Positions 1 to 6,533 of a stretch of 9,540 nt of DNA are shown here, piece by piece; position 1 is the stretch's first letter; each line of letters opens with the position of its first letter. This stretch comes from an uncultured Lacticaseibacillus sp. (GTDB taxonomy: Bacteria > Bacillota > Bacilli > Lactobacillales > Lactobacillaceae). A program made the translations under genes and the position numbers. A model generated the notes under the pieces. The model was not told the DNA's origin. It searched no databases and saw only the letters and a program-made list of their open reading frames with translations. The stretch covers positions 1-9,540 of the forward strand of contig CAKQZO010000057.1 in NCBI GenBank assembly GCA_934293835.1, in the 5' to 3' direction.

Positions 1-622
1 GGGTGATGCCGTCCAAGGCGACTGGGGTCAGTCGCTTCGAAAGCGCGCCAAAAGGCAAGAAGCCGATTGCCCCGGTATGGCTTTGAACGAAGCGTTGCAT
101 CGCCTCGGTGGAGCGAAGCTCGCGGTCTGCGACGGGACTGGTACCATTCAAGGCCAATGTCGTAAAATTTGTGCGGGTCTCCGAACCTTGTGTGCGGCTG
201 GCGACGATGATCTTTAGGTCATTGCCGCCGACCTGGCGCCAATTCGTCACTTGCTTGGTAAAGATCTGGCGGAGTTGGGTTGCCGTCAGTGTGTGCACGC
301 CGGTATGCGGATTGACAACCGGCGCGATGCCGACGACGGCGATCGGGTGGTCGACGAGGCGCCCGGGGGCCTTGGCGAAAACGTCGCTGGCCCCGAGCAT
401 CACGCGCTTGGCGGCGACGCTTGTGAGGCCGGTTTGGGCGTTCGTGCGCGTTATCGTGACGTGCAACTCGGGGTAATCTTTTGCGGCCGCGCGGATGAGC
501 GGCGCTGATGCCGTCGTGCCGTTAACGGTGATGGCGCGACGCTGTGCGCCGTGAACCGCAACGCCCATCCCGACGCCGAGCAATGCGCTGGCGGTGATCA
601 GGCCGATAAGCCATTTTGACAT
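1..622 (-). CDS. PstS-like phosphate ABC transporter substrate-binding protein, 3' end cut by window edge
   Basis: Reading the minus strand from the ATG at 622-620 gives 207 codons without a stop, running off the left edge. An AAGGAGG site at 637-631 lies 8 nt upstream and fixes the start. Residues 5-25 are a hydrophobic export or anchor segment. There is no cysteine in the first 50 residues, so no lipobox is visible. The rest resembles PstS: GTTASAPL (35-42) in place of the usual GST...PL loop, GASDVFA (77-83), VVGIAPVVN (96-104), NWRQVGG (127-133), SRTQGSETR (142-150) and GAIGFLP (184-190). PstS proteins bind phosphate outside the membrane and pass it to PstCA. Two contact regions differ from the family: the GSGTGL-type loop reads NAQTGL (61-66), and GSGTR reads GSETR with Glu148. 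It could therefore be a paralogue with altered ligand. Any pstCAB genes would lie beyond the window. The family call is firm; the ligand is not. Confidence 0.85.
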   Translation of the reverse strand, partial: MSKWLIGLITASALLGVGMGVAVHGAQRRAITVNGTTASAPLIRAAAKDYPELHVTITRTNAQTGLTSVAAKRVMLGASDVFAKAPGRLVDHPIAVVGIAPVVNPHTGVHTLTATQLRQIFTKQVTNWRQVGGNDLKIIVASRTQGSETRTNFTTLALNGTSPVADRELRSTEAMQRFVQSHTGAIGFLPFGALSKRLTPVALDGIT

Positions 623-649
623 TTGAACTTCCTCCTTGTGAATGCCTTT

Positions 650-722
650 AGTGTAACCAATCCGTGTAAAGACAGCCGCCGATCCCCGTATCAATCGCGT
701 AAGCTTTGTAATTTTTCTGTAA
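650..722 (-). promoter_or_regulatory. Upstream region of the pstS-like gene with repeated TTACA-type elements
   Basis: On the minus strand TTACA occurs at 722-718, 711-707, 669-665 and 656-652, and TTACG at 702-698. The first two are 11 bp apart start to start, as in the direct repeats of PhoP boxes in Bacillus. A TACACT at 655-650 could be the -10 element. PhoP control would suit a phosphate-binding protein, but the other spacings (9 and 13 bp) are irregular and the region is AT-rich near 700-735. This is a tentative regulatory region. Confidence 0.3.
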
Positions 723-735
723 GCGGGGGTATAAT
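706..735 (+). promoter_or_regulatory. Promoter of the MFS transporter gene
   Basis: TTGTAA (706-711) and a perfect TATAAT (730-735) are separated by 18 bp, 34 bp upstream of the GTG start. It overlaps the TTACA elements on the opposite strand, so a regulator bound there could affect both divergent genes. Confidence 0.65.
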
Positions 736-769
736 GAGGGTGCTATTTTCATAAGGTGGAGGAATCATT

Positions 770-2200
770 GTGCAAAATTATGTTGACGACCCGACGGTGC
801 AGAAGCATCGCTGGTGGATTATTACGGCGGTCGGGATGTTCACGATCATGTCGACCCTGGACGCATCGATCGTGAACATCGCTTTGCCGGTGATGTCTAA
901 GGATCTGCGCGTGCCGATGAATCAGGCCGAATGGGTGGTTTCCATCTACTTGATCGTCATCTGTGCCTTGTTGCTGTTGATGGGCAAGCTCGGTGATACG
1001 CTTGGCAAGATTCGGATCTTCCGCTTCGGAACCGGTCTGTTCACGCTGGGGTCGCTGTTGGCGGGATTCAATCACAGCTTTTATCTGTTATTGTTTGCCC
1101 GCGTCTTGCAGGCGCTCGGCGCGTCGATGACGATGGCCAACAACAACGGCATCATTACAGAGATCTTCCCGGCCAACGAACGCGGCAAGGCGTTGGGGTT
1201 GATCGGCTCGTTCGTCGCCGTTGGCTCGATCGCCGGGCCCGGGATCGGGGGGCTGATTTTAGGCGTGCTGCCTTGGGGGTACATCTTCTGGATCAACATT
1301 CCAATCGGGCTGGCAACGATGATCATGGGGCACTTCGTCTTACCCAAAGACTTACACGTCAGCCACCAGGCGATCGATTGGGCAGGATTTGGGAGTTATG
1401 TGGCGGCCATCGTGCCGTTTTTCTTGGCTGTGTCGTTAGGCCAAGAGGCGGGCTTCACCCGCCCGTACATCTTAGCCTTGTTCGCCGTGGCGCTCGTCGC
1501 CTTCATTGCCTTTTTGGTGATCGAGCAGCGTCGCCACCTACCGCTAGTGTCGTTGAAATTGTTCAAGAATCAGGAGTTCACGATCAGCTTGTTGTGCGGC
1601 TTCTTGATTTTCGTCACCAACTTCTTTTCCAACGTGATCACGCCGTTTTATCTGGAAAATGCGCGCGGTTTTTCCGCCACCCACGCGGGCTATCTCATGA
1701 TGATCTTCCCAATCGTCCAGGTGGTCGTGGCGCCGATGTCTGGGAGTCTGGCCGACAAGATCGGCCCGTATGCACTGACGCTGGTCGGGCTGGGGGCGAT
1801 CCTGGTGGCCCAGATCGGCTATACGTTCTGGCATCTACAATCAGGCATCGTTATGATCTTGCTCGTGATCGCCATCAACGGCTTTGGTAACGGCGTGTTT
1901 CAGTCGCCGAACAACTCGATCATCATGTCGGCGGTGGCCCCGGCAGACCTCGGAATCGCCGGTGGATTGAACGCCTTGGCCCGGAATCTTGGCATGGTCG
2001 TCGGGATTTCCGCGGCGACAACCACGCTGTTTGCAGCGATGAGCCACACGGTCGGCCACAAGATGACGACTTATCCGACTGGTAACGACGCGCTGTTCAT
2101 TGCGGGGATGCATGTCGCCTTCGTTGGCGCGATCAGCTTGTGTGTGCTCGCCTTTGGGCTGACGGCCTATCGGATGTATCGTCAGCGGCGCACCGCGTAA
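770..2200 (+). CDS. MFS transporter, DHA2 (EmrB/QacA) family, 14 transmembrane helices
   Basis: This 476-residue protein is a proton-coupled major facilitator of the drug:H+ antiporter-2 family, which exports lipophilic drugs, dyes or other toxic compounds. The DHA2 signature is clear: LDASIVNIALP (30-40) with the acidic Asp31 in helix 1, motif A at GKLGDTLGK (72-80), the helix-4 arginine Arg111 in ARVLQALGA, and the antiporter motif C at GSIAGPGIGG (152-161), followed by WINIPIG (174-180). Length and hydrophobic pattern fit 14 helices with a short basic C-terminus. The start is GTG, chosen because AAGGTGGAGG (753-762) lies 7 nt upstream and nothing comparable precedes later Met codons. It has its own promoter and terminator, so it is probably monocistronic. 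No TetR or MarR regulator is adjacent. The substrate cannot be read from the sequence. Confidence 0.93.
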   Translation: MQNYVDDPTVQKHRWWIITAVGMFTIMSTLDASIVNIALPVMSKDLRVPMNQAEWVVSIYLIVICALLLLMGKLGDTLGKIRIFRFGTGLFTLGSLLAGFNHSFYLLLFARVLQALGASMTMANNNGIITEIFPANERGKALGLIGSFVAVGSIAGPGIGGLILGVLPWGYIFWINIPIGLATMIMGHFVLPKDLHVSHQAIDWAGFGSYVAAIVPFFLAVSLGQEAGFTRPYILALFAVALVAFIAFLVIEQRRHLPLVSLKLFKNQEFTISLLCGFLIFVTNFFSNVITPFYLENARGFSATHAGYLMMIFPIVQVVVAPMSGSLADKIGPYALTLVGLGAILVAQIGYTFWHLQSGIVMILLVIAINGFGNGVFQSPNNSIIMSAVAPADLGIAGGLNALARNLGMVVGISAATTTLFAAMSHTVGHKMTTYPTGNDALFIAGMHVAFVGAISLCVLAFGLTAYRMYRQRRTA

Positions 2201-2216
2201 CCTACGAATCATGAAA

Positions 2217-2258
2217 GCCTCCGCTTCAATGCATGTGCATTGCGAGCGGAGGCCTTTT
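2217..2258 (+). terminator. Rho-independent terminator after the MFS gene
   Basis: A long hairpin: GCCTCCGCT (2217-2225) pairs with AGCGGAGGC (2245-2253), and inside it CAATGCA (2227-2233) pairs with TGCATTG (2236-2242). A small internal mismatch (T2226 against CG 2243-2244) separates the two stems. TTTT follows at 2255-2258. It starts 16 nt after the MFS stop codon. Confidence 0.85.
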
Positions 2259-2260
2259 GC

Positions 2261-2290
2261 TTGCGTTAGCGGCAGGCGAGTCGGTAACAT
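2261..2290 (+). promoter_or_regulatory. Possible weak promoter of the DUF3284 gene
   Basis: TTGCGT (2261-2266) and TAACAT (2285-2290), spaced 18 bp, lie between the MFS terminator and the next gene. A promoter is expected here because the upstream transcript is terminated, but both elements are imperfect. Confidence 0.3.
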
Positions 2291-2330
2291 GAAGATAAGC
2301 CATTAATCATGATTCAAGGAGGGAATTGCT

Positions 2331-2804
2331 ATGCAGATGACGATCGCAATCAAGGCCCCGCAGATGTTTTATTACGCGCGCCTCGTTGAACTCAGACAGC
2401 TCGATATTCAAGCGGCGACAGGGAAGAACGTTTCGTTGCATTGTCTACCGGGATACTGGTATCTGAAGGCGACAACGGCCACGCCGACTGTCGGCATCAA
2501 GATCTTGGTTTGTGAGCCAGGGGTCCGCTTGGCGTATGAACAGACGGAAGCCGGCGTGACGCGCGTGATCGATTATCGCCTGCGGCCGCTCTCCAGTCAG
2601 TGCACCGCAGTGACCTATTCGGAACGGGTGCAGGCGGCCACGCCTCAGTCAGGCTGGACCACGTGGTGGCAAAGCCTGCGGCGCAAGCAACGGGTGCGTC
2701 GTTACGCCCGGCAAATTGCTCGTAGCTACGCGCTGCTACCGCAACTGCGCCTCGATACGCAGCTCGTCTTGGCCACCCCGCGTGCAGGGTTGGTTGAAGA
2801 GTAG
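2331..2804 (+). CDS. DUF3284 domain-containing protein
   Basis: A soluble protein of 157 residues with no signal peptide or membrane helix. Its layout matches the DUF3284 family of lactobacilli and relatives: an N-terminal strand, then DIQAATGKNVS (24-34), a central set of strands including TRVIDYRLRPL (77-87), and TAVTYSERV (91-99). A basic C-terminal segment follows (about 105-130, rich in Trp, Arg and Lys). The pattern recalls a START/SRPBCC-like ligand-binding fold, which is inference. AAGGAGG at 2316-2322 lies 8 nt before the ATG and fixes the start. The gene stands alone, between the MFS terminator and a convergent operon. No function is known to me for the family, and the neighbours give no clear hint. 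Confidence 0.72.
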   Translation: MQMTIAIKAPQMFYYARLVELRQLDIQAATGKNVSLHCLPGYWYLKATTATPTVGIKILVCEPGVRLAYEQTEAGVTRVIDYRLRPLSSQCTAVTYSERVQAATPQSGWTTWWQSLRRKQRVRRYARQIARSYALLPQLRLDTQLVLATPRAGLVEE

Positions 2805-2814
2805 GATCAGACGC

Positions 2815-2868
2815 AAACAGCCGGTGTCCCGCTAAGCGCAAGCGCGCTGAGCAGGGTACCGGCTGTTT
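2815..2868. terminator. Bidirectional terminator between DUF3284 and telA
   Basis: AAACAGCCGGT (2815-2825) pairs perfectly with ACCGGCTGTTT (2858-2868). Further pairing inside is CCCGCT (2828-2833) with AGC-A-GGG (2850-2856, one bulge) and AGCGC (2835-2839) with GCGCT (2844-2848). The two genes converge here, and the A/T ends of the stem give a short U run in both directions. Confidence 0.82.
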
Positions 2869-2879
2869 GTATGCGGTGA

Positions 2880-4043
2880 TTACATCTTGCCTTGCGTGTA
2901 ATCGAGCAGGTGATTCTTGAGTTCGGATTCCATGTTGGAGAGTTCTTGTTCGGCCGCCTGGCGCTTGGTGCGGCCTTCTTGTTGGATCTGAAGCGTCTGT
3001 TGCAACGTCTCCACCAGATCGTTTTGCGTCTGGGTGAGGGTCTCGATGTCGACCACGCCTCGTTCGTTTTCCTTGGCTGTTTCGACAGCTGAGATCTTGA
3101 GCATCTCCGAATTCTTCTTCAACAAGTCGTTGGTGGTTTCGGAGACCTGGCGTTGCGCGGTGACGGCATCTTTTTGCCGCAGCAGGGTCAGCGCGATGGC
3201 GACTTGGTTCTTCCACAGCGGAATGGCCGTGTTGATCGAAGCCTGAATCTTCTCGGCCAAAGCCTGGTTGGTGTTTTGAATCAGGCGAATCTGAGGCGCC
3301 TGTTGCAAGGTGATCTGCCGGGCGAGTTGCAGGTCGTAGGCGCGCTTTTCGAGGCGTGCTTGGAATTGTTTGAGGTCGTTGACCTCTTGCACCTGCATCT
3401 GATCGCCGGAAGCCTGTGCGGCCGCAAGGGCTTCTGGAATCGTGGTGCCTTCCAGTTCTTGCAGCTTCAGCTTGGCCGCGGCAATGTAGATGTTCAGCGC
3501 ATCAAAATACGCCTTGTTCTGGCCGTAGAGCTCATCTAGCATCTTGTTATCGGTCAACAGTCCTTGCTGTTCTTTTTCTAGGCGCGAGGCGATGCTGTCG
3601 ATCTGTGCGCCGATTTTCTGGTATTTGGCGGTGATTTCAAAAATCGAGCGCCGCACCTTGCCGAACAGCTTCTTGAACACGTTGCTGTCTTCGGCGCGCA
3701 ATTCGTCTGGGTTGGCTTCGTTCAGGCGTGCCATCAAGCTCGTCAGGGCATCCCCGACGGCGCCGGTGTCTTGGCTTTGCACCTGATTGAGCATCGTCTG
3801 GGAGAACTGGCCGAGTTGTTTTTGGGCATTGGCACCGTAGCTCATCACCGCGTCGGTAGATTTGACATCGATCTGGGATGCGAGCTGTTTGGCCTGGGCT
3901 TCTTGTTCAGGCGTCAGGCCAGACGGGGTGGCCGCTGCGGCAGGCTGTTGTTCGACCACCGGCTTAGTAGGGCCGAAAGGATTGGCCAATAAGTCATTCA
4001 CGAGGTTGGTATCGGGTTGTGATTGTGGGTGCTCTTCACTCAT
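2880..4043 (-). CDS. telA: TelA family protein (toxic anion resistance, PF05816)
   Basis: A 387-residue, largely alpha-helical cytosolic protein without membrane segments. It matches the TelA/YceH family along its length: an acidic, Pro/Gln-rich N-terminal tail (1-45), then long amphipathic helices with family-typical blocks such as [46 protein letters not shown] and [17 protein letters not shown]. TelA was named for plasmid-borne tellurite resistance. Chromosomal members in Firmicutes have been tied to cell-envelope stress tolerance, with no known biochemical activity. AAAGGAG at 4059-4053 lies 9 nt before the ATG. It starts 21 nt after the stop of the xpaC-like gene and is surely co-transcribed with it, a pairing that is common in Firmicutes. 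The hairpin at 2815-2868 ends the operon. Confidence 0.9.
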   Translation of the reverse strand: MSEEHPQSQPDTNLVNDLLANPFGPTKPVVEQQPAAAATPSGLTPEQEAQAKQLASQIDVKSTDAVMSYGANAQKQLGQFSQTMLNQVQSQDTGAVGDALTSLMARLNEANPDELRAEDSNVFKKLFGKVRRSIFEITAKYQKIGAQIDSIASRLEKEQQGLLTDNKMLDELYGQNKAYFDALNIYIAAAKLKLQELEGTTIPEALAAAQASGDQMQVQEVNDLKQFQARLEKRAYDLQLARQITLQQAPQIRLIQNTNQALAEKIQASINTAIPLWKNQVAIALTLLRQKDAVTAQRQVSETTNDLLKKNSEMLKISAVETAKENERGVVDIETLTQTQNDLVETLQQTLQIQQEGRTKRQAAEQELSNMESELKNHLLDYTQGKM

Positions 4044-4064
4044 TACAGATAACTCCTTTGCACA

Positions 4065-4781
4065 TCAGCGACTATGCTGGTTTTCTTTTTGGGTAATACT
4101 CGAAAGGTCGACGCGCCGATCCAGAGTTTGGGTGGCTTCAGGGATCTGCTTTTTGGCGAGGTTGATGTCGGCTTCAAGCGCGTCAATGTCTGCTTCGACA
4201 AAATTCGCGTAGTCTTGGCGAATCGCGTTGGCCAAATCCGCGGTGGTATTCGCCGCGGTCGTCAACACCGCATACGTGTCTTCGGTTTTGACTTCGTGTT
4301 GGCTGATGGCTTCGTATTTTTGCACGATCCGGACAAGGTTGGGGAGTTGTTCATAGATGAAATGCCCGGCGGCGCTCATCTGCTTAGGCGCTTTGACGAT
4401 GGCCTTGAAGTAAGCGTGAAGCACGGCGACGAGGTCGTGGTTGCCGGCGATAGCCTTGAGCTTCGGCACACGAGCAATCACGGCCTCGAAGGTCTGAATC
4501 TGCTCAGCAACAGTGTCCATGGTTTCGCGAAAAAGCGTCACCTCTTGCTCGTCCAAGCCGGAAGCCTGATAATGGGCGGCTAAGTCGGGTTTGAGCGGCG
4601 GGGTCGTATCGGTTTGCGCAGGGCGGGGCCGCGAAAGTTCGCCGATGAAGCGCGCAAAAGCAAAGACGAGGCCGATGAAAATGGCGATCCCGATGTGTTG
4701 GAGGAGCGCGCCGACGGCGAAGCCGCCGGCCCCCCAAACGAGAACGCGCCACCAGCGAATGCGTTGATTAGTTTTTTTCAC
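4065..4781 (-). CDS. XpaC-like membrane protein (5-bromo-4-chloroindolyl phosphate hydrolysis family, PF10112)
   Basis: A 238-residue protein. A basic N-terminus (KKTNQRIRWWR) precedes a hydrophobic stretch at about residues 13-48, long enough for two short helices or a hairpin. A Pro-rich linker (52-66) and a helical cytosolic domain follow, with HFIYEQLPNLVRIVQKYE (141-158), a block typical of XpaC-like proteins. B. subtilis XpaC was found through hydrolysis of X-phosphate, but no catalytic motif is evident here and the true function is unknown. The start is a GTG at 4781-4779, supported by AGGAAGTG at 4795-4788 and the basic residues that follow. It is the first gene of an operon with telA, and the two products probably act together at the membrane. 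Family assignment is likely; the enzyme name should not be taken literally. Confidence 0.8.
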   Translation of the reverse strand: MKKTNQRIRWWRVLVWGAGGFAVGALLQHIGIAIFIGLVFAFARFIGELSRPRPAQTDTTPPLKPDLAAHYQASGLDEQEVTLFRETMDTVAEQIQTFEAVIARVPKLKAIAGNHDLVAVLHAYFKAIVKAPKQMSAAGHFIYEQLPNLVRIVQKYEAISQHEVKTEDTYAVLTTAANTTADLANAIRQDYANFVEADIDALEADINLAKKQIPEATQTLDRRVDLSSITQKENQHSR

Positions 4782-4812
4782 CTAGTTCACTTCCTATTCG
4801 GTGTATACGCCC

Positions 4813-4821
4813 AGTTTACCA
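4813..4821 (-). promoter_or_regulatory. Extended -10 promoter candidate for the xpaC-telA operon
   Basis: The minus strand reads TGGTAAACT (4821-4813), an extended -10 (TGnTAAACT) 31 nt upstream of the GTG start. No good -35 element is visible at the right distance; GATATT 18 bp further upstream is the best and is poor. Confidence 0.4.
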
Positions 4822-4882
4822 TACAATGAGGGGGGCAATATCCGCCTTGGGGTGGAGATTAATCAAGAATTCGTTAAGTCCT

Positions 4883-4910
4883 TTGCATGATGACGGGGCA
4901 TTGGTATCAT
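4883..4910 (+). promoter_or_regulatory. Promoter of the NUDIX gene run
   Basis: TTGCAT (4883-4888) and TATCAT (4905-4910) are spaced 16 bp. TGG directly before the -10 makes it an extended -10. It lies 38 bp before the GTG start, in the gap divergent from the xpaC-telA operon. Confidence 0.6.
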
Positions 4911-4948
4911 GGGTAAGGTAATCAAAACGCAAAAAAGGACGAGACGAC

Positions 4949-5500
4949 GTGGCTAAAGAAACTTTGCTGACAGAAGAAATCTTATATGACGGGGCGATCT
5001 TGTCGCTGGGTCGCCAAACGGTCGTGCTGGCCGATGGCCGCCGGGCCTTGCGCGAAGTCGTGCACACCACCGGCTCGGCCGGCGTGTTGGCACTCGACGG
5101 CGCCAAGCGCGCCTTGTTTGTCCGTCAGTGGCGGGCCCCGTTGCAACAAGCGACCCTCGAGTTACTCGCCGGGCGGATTGAAGTCGGCGAAGCCCCACTG
5201 GTAACGGCGCAGCGGGAATTGAACGAAGAAGGCGGACTTGCGGCAGATGATTGGCAACCGCTGAGCACATTTTATCAAGCGGCCGGCTTCTCCGATGCGC
5301 AGTGTCACCTGTTCGTTGCCCGCGGCCTGCATCGGCTCGCGCACAAGCGTCCACAAGACGATGGCGAGGCCGTGGTGGGCGAGTGGCTGACCTTAGAAGA
5401 GGCCCACGTCCAGCAGGCGGCCGGGGTGATCTGTGATGCTAAGACGGTGCTGGGCCTGGCATTATGGGCGAATCTAGGAGGCGAAGACGATGGCAGATGA
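4949..5500 (+). CDS. nudF: NUDIX hydrolase, ADP-ribose pyrophosphatase type
   Basis: A 183-residue cytosolic enzyme. The complete Nudix box (G-x5-E-x7-R-E-U-x-E-E-x-G-U) is at residues 75-97: Gly75, Glu81, Arg89-Glu90, Glu93-Glu94 and Gly96, with the glutamates serving as Mg2+ ligands. The lead-in VRQWRAP...LELLAG (58-75) is the pattern of ADP-ribose/ADP-sugar pyrophosphatases (family form VRQYR...ELPAG), which split ADP-ribose to AMP and ribose 5-phosphate. The usual Pro of ELPAG is Leu here, and EETG reads EEGG; neither is a catalytic residue. The start is GTG, with AAAGGAC at 4934-4940 as a moderate binding site. It is the first gene of a co-directional run and overlaps the next gene by 11 nt, which suggests translational coupling. 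The exact substrate is inferred from family. Confidence 0.88.
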   Translation: MAKETLLTEEILYDGAILSLGRQTVVLADGRRALREVVHTTGSAGVLALDGAKRALFVRQWRAPLQQATLELLAGRIEVGEAPLVTAQRELNEEGGLAADDWQPLSTFYQAAGFSDAQCHLFVARGLHRLAHKRPQDDGEAVVGEWLTLEEAHVQQAAGVICDAKTVLGLALWANLGGEDDGR

Positions 5501-5759
5501 ACAACCGAAGACGCGCAAGGCGTATCGCGAGGCGCAACAGGCCGCCGAGAAGGAATCGGAGACCCGCGACCGTAAGCGCCAGGCCGTCGAGCGTGACTAT
5601 GCGCGCGACCAACGCAAGGCCAAGCGGCCGAAGGTGGGGGCCGCTTTTGACGAGCGCACATACAAGAAGGTCAACAGCATGAAGAAGAAGCTTAACTGGG
5701 CGATCGGCATCGTGATCGTGTTGTTAATTGTGGTCGCACTGGTGTTGGCGTTGGTTTGA
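5490..5759 (+). CDS. Small highly charged protein with a C-terminal membrane helix
   Basis: The product has 89 residues. Positions 1-67 are extremely rich in Lys, Arg, Glu, Asp and Gln, with Ala in between, probably a cytosolic helix. Residues 68-89 (from LNWAIG to the end) are one uninterrupted hydrophobic helix that ends at the stop codon, so the protein is probably tail-anchored with the charged part inside. AGGAGG at 5476-5481 lies 8 nt before the ATG, inside the end of the NUDIX gene; the 11-nt overlap supports a real, coupled gene. I recall similar small proteins between nudF and mtnN in other lactobacilli, but I know no function or named family. It may interact with nucleic acid or anionic lipid because of its charge; this is a guess. 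Confidence 0.8.
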   Translation: MADEQPKTRKAYREAQQAAEKESETRDRKRQAVERDYARDQRKAKRPKVGAAFDERTYKKVNSMKKKLNWAIGIVIVLLIVVALVLALV

Positions 5760-5760
5760 T

Positions 5761-5789
5761 TTGCCGCTTACTGCAAATAAGCGTACACT
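5761..5789 (+). promoter_or_regulatory. Promoter of mtnN
   Basis: TTGCCG (5761-5766) and TACACT (5784-5789) are separated by the ideal 17 bp, 37 bp before the mtnN start. The 67-nt gap after the previous gene has no terminator-like hairpin with a U run, so mtnN is probably transcribed both from here and by read-through. Confidence 0.55.
5765..5783. repeat. Inverted repeat inside the mtnN promoter spacer
   Basis: CGCTTA (5765-5770) and TAAGCG (5778-5783) form a perfect 6-bp inverted repeat with a 7-nt gap, filling the space between the -35 and -10 elements. The placement suits a repressor operator. A chance palindrome is also possible at this size. Confidence 0.4.
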
Positions 5790-5826
5790 GATAAATGAGA
5801 TTTTGAGATAGAAGAGGAGTTTTCAC

Positions 5827-6519
5827 ATGACAATCGGCGTTATCTGCGCAATGGAAGAAGAACTGCGGGCCTTGCTCGCCAAACTGGCAGACCGCCTAGA
5901 AACCGTGGTCGCAGACCAAACTTATTATCGCGGGACGATCACCAACATCGCGGTCGTCTTGGTCGAATCTGGGATCGGCAAGGTGCAGATGGGGATGACC
6001 TGTGCGATCATGCTCGAAAAATTCGCCCCAGACGTTGTGATCAACACCGGCTCTGCTGGTGGAATCGGGACTGGCTTGCATGTCGGCGACGTGGTGATCT
6101 CAAGTGCAGTGGCATATCACGACGCTGATGCGACCGCCTTTGGTTACGCGTTAGGACAATTACCGCAACAGCCGCAACAGTTCACCGCAGACGCTGATCT
6201 GGTCAAGGCGATTGCCGCGGCCGCCCATACCGTTGATCTGCAAACCAAGGTGGGGCTGATCGTCTCCGGTGATCAATTCATCGCCAGCCAAGCGGCAACC
6301 GAGCGTATTTTGAGCATCTATCCAGACGCCTTGGCGGCCGAGATGGAAGGCGCCGCGATCGGCCAAGTCGCCACGCAATTCGGCGTGCCGTTCGTTGTCA
6401 TTCGGGCGATGAGTGATGTCGGCGACGACAACGCTGGCCAATCGTTCGATGAATTTATCGTCGATGCGGGCAAACGCTCGGCGCAGATGCTCTTGGCCTA
6501 CCTTCACCAACTCGCTTAA
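5827..6519 (+). CDS. mtnN: 5'-methylthioadenosine/S-adenosylhomocysteine nucleosidase
   Basis: A full-length 230-residue cytosolic enzyme. It hydrolyses 5'-methylthioadenosine and S-adenosylhomocysteine to adenine plus the thioribose sugar, removing inhibitors of methyltransferases and feeding the activated methyl cycle. The residues known from the E. coli enzyme fall at identical positions: Glu12 in GVICAMEEEL, Glu174 in AEMEGAAI (171-178), and the catalytic acid Asp197 in IRAMSDVGD (192-200). NTGSAGGIG (73-81) is the family glycine-rich motif that contacts the base and ribose. AGAGGAG (5813-5819) lies 7 nt before the ATG. The cysteine desulfurase begins 14 nt after its stop, so the two are co-transcribed. 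No luxS is in the window. Confidence 0.97.
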   Translation: MTIGVICAMEEELRALLAKLADRLETVVADQTYYRGTITNIAVVLVESGIGKVQMGMTCAIMLEKFAPDVVINTGSAGGIGTGLHVGDVVISSAVAYHDADATAFGYALGQLPQQPQQFTADADLVKAIAAAAHTVDLQTKVGLIVSGDQFIASQAATERILSIYPDALAAEMEGAAIGQVATQFGVPFVVIRAMSDVGDDNAGQSFDEFIVDAGKRSAQMLLAYLHQLA

Positions 6520-6533
6520 CAAAGGAGCGCAAC

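Noticed and set aside
108..476. Plus-strand open frames at 108-476 and 251-508
   Set aside because: They lie antisense to the PstS-like frame, which has a clear family match and a good ribosome binding site; the plus-strand products show no recognisable features and have no binding sites.
1273..1890. 205-codon plus-strand frame inside the MFS gene
   Set aside because: It is an out-of-frame reading of the transporter, Arg/His/Gly-rich as expected for GC-rich shadow frames, without a start signal.
2217..2258. Operator palindrome rather than terminator after the MFS gene
   Set aside because: The long GC-rich stem followed by TTTT directly after a stop codon is fully explained as a terminator.
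2497..3216. 239-codon minus-strand frame spanning DUF3284, the terminator and telA
   Set aside because: It crosses a strong bidirectional terminator and two well-supported genes, and its Arg/Pro/Ala-rich composition is typical of an antisense shadow.
4816..5106. Minus-strand frame across the NUDIX promoter and gene start
   Set aside because: It overlaps divergent promoters and the NUDIX N-terminus, has no binding site and no recognisable product.
5760..5826. SAM-type riboswitch upstream of mtnN
   Set aside because: The gap is only 67 nt and already holds a promoter and ribosome binding site; no set of helices suitable for a SAM riboswitch is visible.
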